Shown: piece after piece, positions 31,715 through 35,962 of the stretch
Layout: every line of letters begins with the position of its first letter
How positions within the stretch are numbered: position 1 is the stretch's first letter
Assembly (NCBI GenBank): GCA_002254285.1
Contig: NIUZ01000039.1
Location: 1-35,962 of the forward strand
Direction of reading: 5' to 3'
DNA from: Bacteroidetes bacterium 4572_112
Lineage (GTDB): Bacteria > Bacteroidota > Bacteroidia > Bacteroidales > UBA1556
Length of the DNA: 35,962 bases
Notes under the pieces: model-generated
Told to the model about the DNA's origin: nothing
Seen by the model: only the letters and a program-made list of their open reading frames with translations
Database searches by the model: none
Translations under genes and position numbers: made by a program

Positions 31715-34700
31715 ATCCAATTTTTATAGTAGTTGCTGCTCTAGGAGTAGGCTTCTTAATCGGTATCTTAGGGAAATTGGGAAAAACTTTTACCGGTTTG
31801 TTATCCCTTCTTACAATTGCTTTTATGACTTACGTTTCCGCAGGTTGGCTTTTAGCCTTCTATTCAGGAAGCCAAGTGGCAGAAGTAATCACCACCGCAG
31901 GTTTTCAAGCACCATTCTCCATTAGTTTACTAATGGGATATAATGAGGCTTTCCTTACAACAATAGTCAATTTTATGGGCTTACTTGGTGGAATTTATTT
32001 ATTCTTCAACTTTGGTCGTAAAGGTCGAAACGCTTACGTTGTTTATATCGTTTTCCTTATGGGATTAAACGTTGTGATAATGAGTCGTGACCTTTTTAAC
32101 CTTTTTGTATTCCTCGAAATTACTTCGATTGCTACAGCAGGACTTATCCTTATTGAGGATGGTAACCGTACCGTAGGTGCTGGTTTTAAATATATGCTAG
32201 CTACTTCGGTAATATCAAGTATTTTCCTTTTGGGAATTATATTTATATACTTCTTTACAGGCACTCTTAGTCTTGAGGATTTATATAATAATGCAAACCT
32301 TCAGAATGCGGGTGGCGCAATAGCAATTTTCCTTGTGATGGTTGCTGCCATACTAGAAATGAAACCTTTTCCTGCCAATGGTTGGGGACTGGATGTTTAT
32401 GAAGGCTCGCATCAAGGTTTCTCAGCGTTAATTTCTACTGCTACAGCTACAGCATCTTTTTATATGCTATATAAGATATTGCTTATTGCAGGTGCTGCTT
32501 GGAATTACCCTATCGCACTTATCGGTGCATTCACCTTTATCGGTGCCAACCTTTTTGCAGTAAAACAAAAGTATGCTCGTCGTATGTTATCTTATTCTTC
32601 AATTGGTCAGCTAGGTCTTTTGATGATGATAATGGGACTTAGAGAGTATTTAGGCGATAACCTTAACTTTATTGTTGTTACAGTTCTTCTTACCAATGTT
32701 CTTGCTAAATCAGGTTTCTTCTGGTTAATTGGAATGGTAAAAGCTCTTAAACTTAAAGAATGGGCAATTATTCGTCGCAAGCCGTTTATGCTTTTCCTAA
32801 TGGGAGTATTTATTTTTGCTCTTATCGGATTTCCTCCATTCCCTTCTTTCTTTGGAAAATGGGAGTTTATCATGAGCCTAGCTAAAGTTGGTGGTTTCAG
32901 CTGGATTGCTGTTATCCTTATAGGTTCATTCTTTGAGGCAATATATTTATTCCGCTGGTACGGGATGGCTGTTAAAGGTGAAGATATTTATGATAACCTA
33001 GAATTTAAAACTAAGTTAAATAAACTTATTCCAGTTGGAATAGTAACTGCACTATTATTTATTATCGGATATTTTTCAGCACAATATACAGAAGCTGGAG
33101 CAATGATTAACTTCATTCCTTTCATATTTGTATTGGTATTATTTGCTGTTGACAAACTTCCTTTAATGGTTAAAAACATAGCTTCAATAGCTGCTTTGGC
33201 TCTTCATTTTTATATGATTTATCCAAACTTAGCTGGCGACAATCTTCGCTTGATATTTGAAGTAATATTTATGGTTGGTGGTATTCTTACCCTAATCGCA
33301 GGTTTCTCTTATAAAGGTGTTCGTCGTGGTTTTTATCCAGTAGCAATTCTTATGTATGCTGGTTTAACTGCTATTATCGAAGCTCATACAACTCTAGGGT
33401 TCTTCTACGGTTGGGAGTTAATGACTGCAGGTTCTTACTTCCTTATTATAAGAGGTAAAAAATCTATGCCACATGCTCTTAGTTATATGTTATTTAGTAT
33501 TGCTGGTGCTTATGCTATCCTTGCAGGATTTAGTATTGCAGGTATTGGATATACTGATTTCAATTTAGATATTCTTAATAATATTCAATATTTCCCAAAT
33601 TGGGCTTATGGTTTATTGCTGGTTGGTTTCTTAACCAAAACAGCTTCTATCGGTCTTCATATTTGGTTACCTGGTGCTCACGGTGAAGCCGAGAGTGATG
33701 TATCGCCAATGGTATCAGCTATATTACTTAAAGCTGGTGTATTTGGAGTAGTACTTACTCTTATCGGAATGACTAAGTCAGATTTTGATCTGAGCACTCT
33801 AGCATATATACTTGGTTGGATTGGTGCTCTTACTGCTTTGGTTGGAAATATCGGAGCTGTATTCCAAGAAGATGCTAAGCGTTTGCTAGCTTATTCTTCA
33901 ATTGGTCAGCTAGGTTATATCATTTTTGCTTTCGCAATTATGACTCACTTGGGTTGGTTAACAGGTTTTACTTATACAATCAATCACTTTATGTATAAAG
34001 CAGTACTCTTCCTTACAATAGGAGCAGTGGTATTGCGTACAGGTACTCATAATATGTACGAAATGGGTGGTTTGATTAAGAAAATGCCTTTCGCTTTTGT
34101 AGCTGTATTAATTGGAATTATCGCTCTATCGGGTGTGCCGCCTTTGTCAGGTTTCACAGGTAAATGGTTATTCTATAATGCTGTAATCGAAAAAGGTTGG
34201 TACTTCCAAGGAACAATAGTTTTCTTCTCTGGTGGATTGGCTTTCTTATATCTTTTCCGCTTGATTCATACTATATTCTTGGGTCAGTTGAAAGATAATC
34301 ACCGCGAGTTGAAAGAGATTTCTATTTGGTTCTTAATACCAATATATACTCTTATTGCAGGTTTGATGGTGTTTTCTGCCAAGCCACAATGGGTATTACA
34401 ACCTCTAGGCGAAATTATTGCCAACTACTTCCCTAATGGAGGTTTACGTTGGGACGGTGCTTTTGCATACACTCAGCTAGGACATTGGACTGGTACAGGA
34501 GTTATGATCACAATTGCAACAGTATTTGTAAGTATTCTTATTATACTTAAAATGCTTACTCGCAAAGCACACAAACTTGAACAATTTGATGTGGTATTCT
34601 CAGGCGAGCGTCCTGAAAGACCAGAAACTACACATATAGCATACAATATGTACGCAGGATTCTATAAAGCTGTTTGGCCATTAACTCTTCCTTATTTCGA

Positions 34701-34848
34701 GAAATTTTGGGAGTGGGCAACAAATATAGTTCATGAGACTGCAGGATTCGGACGTCGTGTTTATAGCGGTAACGGACAAGCTTATATGTTACATATTGTT
34801 CTATTTATTATTGTTTTATTCTTTATAACAATTGGAGGAAGTTTATAA
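31708..34848 (+). CDS. Double antiporter-like subunit: two NuoL/M/N-type modules in one 1046-residue protein
   Basis: Two complete Proton_antipo_M modules in tandem. Module 1 (about 1-480): E137 on TM5 (LFVFLEITSIA), K219 on TM7 (LEMKPFP), K334 on TM12 (NVLAKSGFFWL), MLSYSSIGQLG at 293-303, PPFPSFFGKW. Its TM8 region (TATATASFYMLYK) lacks the usual Lys position and WLPDAH is replaced by NGWGLDVYEGSHQG. Module 2 (about 490-1046): E570 (YGWELMTAGSYF), K644 (FLTKTASIGL), HIWLPGAHGEAESDVSP, K675 (ILLKAGVFG), K764 (HFMYKAVLFL), LLAYSSIGQLG at 726-736, then a C-terminal amphipathic/TM tail. So the second is a classical MrpD/NuoL/M channel, the first a divergent one. No frameshift or internal stop joins them; the linker is about 480-540. 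Part of the Mrp/Mbh operon, followed by a NuoH-like gene after 2 bases. Confidence 0.9.
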   Translation: MVDPIFIVVAALGVGFLIGILGKLGKTFTGLLSLLTIAFMTYVSAGWLLAFYSGSQVAEVITTAGFQAPFSISLLMGYNEAFLTTIVNFMGLLGGIYLFFNFGRKGRNAYVVYIVFLMGLNVVIMSRDLFNLFVFLEITSIATAGLILIEDGNRTVGAGFKYMLATSVISSIFLLGIIFIYFFTGTLSLEDLYNNANLQNAGGAIAIFLVMVAAILEMKPFPANGWGLDVYEGSHQGFSALISTATATASFYMLYKILLIAGAAWNYPIALIGAFTFIGANLFAVKQKYARRMLSYSSIGQLGLLMMIMGLREYLGDNLNFIVVTVLLTNVLAKSGFFWLIGMVKALKLKEWAIIRRKPFMLFLMGVFIFALIGFPPFPSFFGKWEFIMSLAKVGGFSWIAVILIGSFFEAIYLFRWYGMAVKGEDIYDNLEFKTKLNKLIPVGIVTALLFIIGYFSAQYTEAGAMINFIPFIFVLVLFAVDKLPLMVKNIASIAALALHFYMIYPNLAGDNLRLIFEVIFMVGGILTLIAGFSYKGVRRGFYPVAILMYAGLTAIIEAHTTLGFFYGWELMTAGSYFLIIRGKKSMPHALSYMLFSIAGAYAILAGFSIAGIGYTDFNLDILNNIQYFPNWAYGLLLVGFLTKTASIGLHIWLPGAHGEAESDVSPMVSAILLKAGVFGVVLTLIGMTKSDFDLSTLAYILGWIGALTALVGNIGAVFQEDAKRLLAYSSIGQLGYIIFAFAIMTHLGWLTGFTYTINHFMYKAVLFLTIGAVVLRTGTHNMYEMGGLIKKMPFAFVAVLIGIIALSGVPPLSGFTGKWLFYNAVIEKGWYFQGTIVFFSGGLAFLYLFRLIHTIFLGQLKDNHRELKEISIWFLIPIYTLIAGLMVFSAKPQWVLQPLGEIIANYFPNGGLRWDGAFAYTQLGHWTGTGVMITIATVFVSILIILKMLTRKAHKLEQFDVVFSGERPERPETTHIAYNMYAGFYKAVWPLTLPYFEKFWEWATNIVHETAGFGRRVYSGNGQAYMLHIVLFIIVLFFITIGGSL

Positions 34849-34850
34849 TT

Positions 34851-35765
34851 ATGACAAATTTTTCAAATATTGGATATACATTACTTGGTTTATTTTTAGT
34901 ACTAAACTGGGGAATGTTGATGAGCGCAACTTTTAGAAAGATTGTTGCTCGCGTGGCTGGACGTCACGGAATACCAATTTATCAACCATGGATTGATCTT
35001 GTAAAGAATGCTGGTACTCGTACCACTCTTTCGCATGGTGTAATGTTCTACTTAGGGCCTGTTTTTCGCCTTACTGGAGCTGTTGGTATGTTTTTATTTA
35101 TGCCTGCTCTTGTAGGAGTTGGTAATGATCATTGGTTAAACTTTTCATTCCAAGGCGATATAGTTCTTGTTCTTTACTTCCAACTGTTTGGAATGTTGGG
35201 AATGGCTCTTGGTGCTGGTGAAGGTGGACAACCTCACTCTGCTATCGGTATTGGTCGTGGTTTGGCGCAACATGCTGCTATTGAGCTTCCTTTAACTTTA
35301 GGAATACTCTCTTTGGCTATTCAATATCAAACTCTATCATTGGTTGATATTGCAAATGCTCAACAAGGTGGATTTTTGAATTGGTCGTTATTTACTAACC
35401 CAATAGCTTCAGCAGCAATATTACTTGCAGCTCTTGGTGCTATGGGTCACTCACCATTTAACTTGGTGAAAGCTCCTAACGAAATTCCTATTGGCCCTCC
35501 AACAGAATATCATGGTAGTTACCTAGGTATACTAATGTCTAGTGGTGCTATTATCCACGTTATGGAAGCAGCATTATTTATGAACCTTGTGTTCGGTGGT
35601 GCTACTAACTGGATTGAGTTTATTATAAAAACATTCCTAATTTATTTCTACTCTGTATTTGTGGGCGTTGTATTCCCCCGTTTCAGAATAGAGCAGTCAG
35701 TGGTTTGGTTCTTCAAACTGCCACTAGTTTTAGGAATAATCGCTATTTTAATCTATAGTTTTTAA
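34851..35765 (+). CDS. NuoH/MbhM-like membrane subunit of a complex I-related (group 4) enzyme
   Basis: 304 residues, about eight TMs. RHGIPIYQPWIDLVKN is the cytoplasmic loop that meets the hydrophilic arm; GGQPHSAIGIGRGLAQHAAI and KAPNEIPIGPPTEYHGSYLG correspond to the Glu-rich quinone-cavity loop of NuoH/HyfC/EchB/MbhM. In complex I family enzymes this subunit joins the antiporter arm to the Fe-S/catalytic arm. Its presence shows the Mrp genes here belong to a larger redox-driven complex, not just an antiporter. The catalytic genes (NuoB, C, D, I homologues) should follow after the window end. Hydrogenase versus ferredoxin oxidoreductase cannot be decided from this window. Confidence 0.9.
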   Translation: MTNFSNIGYTLLGLFLVLNWGMLMSATFRKIVARVAGRHGIPIYQPWIDLVKNAGTRTTLSHGVMFYLGPVFRLTGAVGMFLFMPALVGVGNDHWLNFSFQGDIVLVLYFQLFGMLGMALGAGEGGQPHSAIGIGRGLAQHAAIELPLTLGILSLAIQYQTLSLVDIANAQQGGFLNWSLFTNPIASAAILLAALGAMGHSPFNLVKAPNEIPIGPPTEYHGSYLGILMSSGAIIHVMEAALFMNLVFGGATNWIEFIIKTFLIYFYSVFVGVVFPRFRIEQSVVWFFKLPLVLGIIAILIYSF

Positions 35766-35776
35766 TTTAGAGTATT

Positions 35777-35962
35777 ATGTCAGAAATAGATATGAATGAT
35801 AAGATGAACGAATTGCTTAAAAAGGCAGAGGTTAATTCTTCTACCAAAGAGGCAAAATCATTTGTTCGTCCTGAAGATGAAGAGAGAGAAGTAATTGCTC
35901 CCGATGGATCTATAATTAAAGTAAATCCTATTTACGATTACTTTAGTGGAGAAAAGCCAACT
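35777..35962 (+). CDS. Start of the next gene in the Mrp/Mbh operon (partial, unassigned)
   Basis: 62 codons from ATG 35777 to the window end, no stop. The visible N-terminus is hydrophilic and acidic/basic mixed (MSEIDMNDKMNELLKKAEV ... VRPEDEEREVIAPDG ... IYDYFSGEKPT), without cysteine motifs so far. By analogy with Mbh operons it should be a peripheral-arm subunit (NuoB-, NuoC- or NuoD-like) with an N-terminal extension, but no diagnostic residue is present in the visible part. 11 bases after the NuoH-like gene. Confidence 0.6.
   Translation, partial: MSEIDMNDKMNELLKKAEVNSSTKEAKSFVRPEDEEREVIAPDGSIIKVNPIYDYFSGEKPT

Overview
The window looks like a chromosomal segment of an AT-rich member of the Bacteroidota (class Bacteroidia, probably an anaerobic or facultative marine or saline lineage). 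The evidence is: promoters of the Bacteroidota type (-33 TTTG, -7 TAnnTTTG) ahead of many genes; type IX secretion (T9SS) C-terminal sorting domains on two exported proteins; a complete set of Na+-NQR genes; a fused gamma-alpha 2-oxoacid:ferredoxin oxidoreductase; a DUF2851 protein; and a TlpA-type lipoprotein. No tRNA, rRNA, CRISPR array, transposase or phage gene was seen.

Layout. 1-5200: the end of a probable mazG, a secreted PAP2 phosphatase, then a block of two T9SS-type genes (a parallel beta-helix gene broken by a stop and a frameshift, and an intact seven-repeat beta-propeller protein), bracketed by two copies of an ~83-bp double-hairpin repeat. 5231-5381: a candidate free-standing small RNA on the minus strand with its own -7 box and terminator. 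5468-9784: a ZIP metal transporter, korBA and, divergently, a 55-residue 2x[4Fe-4S] ferredoxin. 9880-13472: a Nim-like gene with an internal deletion, recR, a Crp/Fnr regulator and the nfeD-floA membrane pair. 13576-17220: a K+ channel with an RCK domain and a three-gene ECF sigma operon, flanked on both sides by an unusual composite 7-bp/10-bp repeat that seems to have cut off the end of the DUF2851 gene. 17351-22826: a small membrane protein, a TlpA-family lipoprotein, enolase with a tandemly duplicated terminator, a PatB/MalY lyase and a flavodoxin-fold oxidoreductase lying between two related palindromes. 22882-28466: nqrABCDEF on the minus strand, with an apparent deletion across the nqrC/nqrD junction. 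29255-35962: a divergent operon in Mrp/Mbh order (E, F, G, MbhD, MbhE-MbhF fusion, C, a double antiporter subunit of 1046 residues, a NuoH-like subunit), cut off by the window end.

How it may fit together (inference): KorAB with the small ferredoxin would supply reduced ferredoxin; the Mrp/Mbh-type complex could couple ferredoxin oxidation to Na+ or H+ transport; Na+-NQR, encoded back to back with it, would add to or use the same sodium gradient. The nqrC/nqrD lesion, if real, removes part of the NqrD transmembrane core including a Cys ligand of the intramembrane Fe-S centre, so NQR may be inactive in this strain. Several other genes here are also damaged (beta-helix gene, Nim-like gene, DUF2851 gene), so either this region is decaying or the assembly has small collapsed stretches. 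Both options should be tested against reads.
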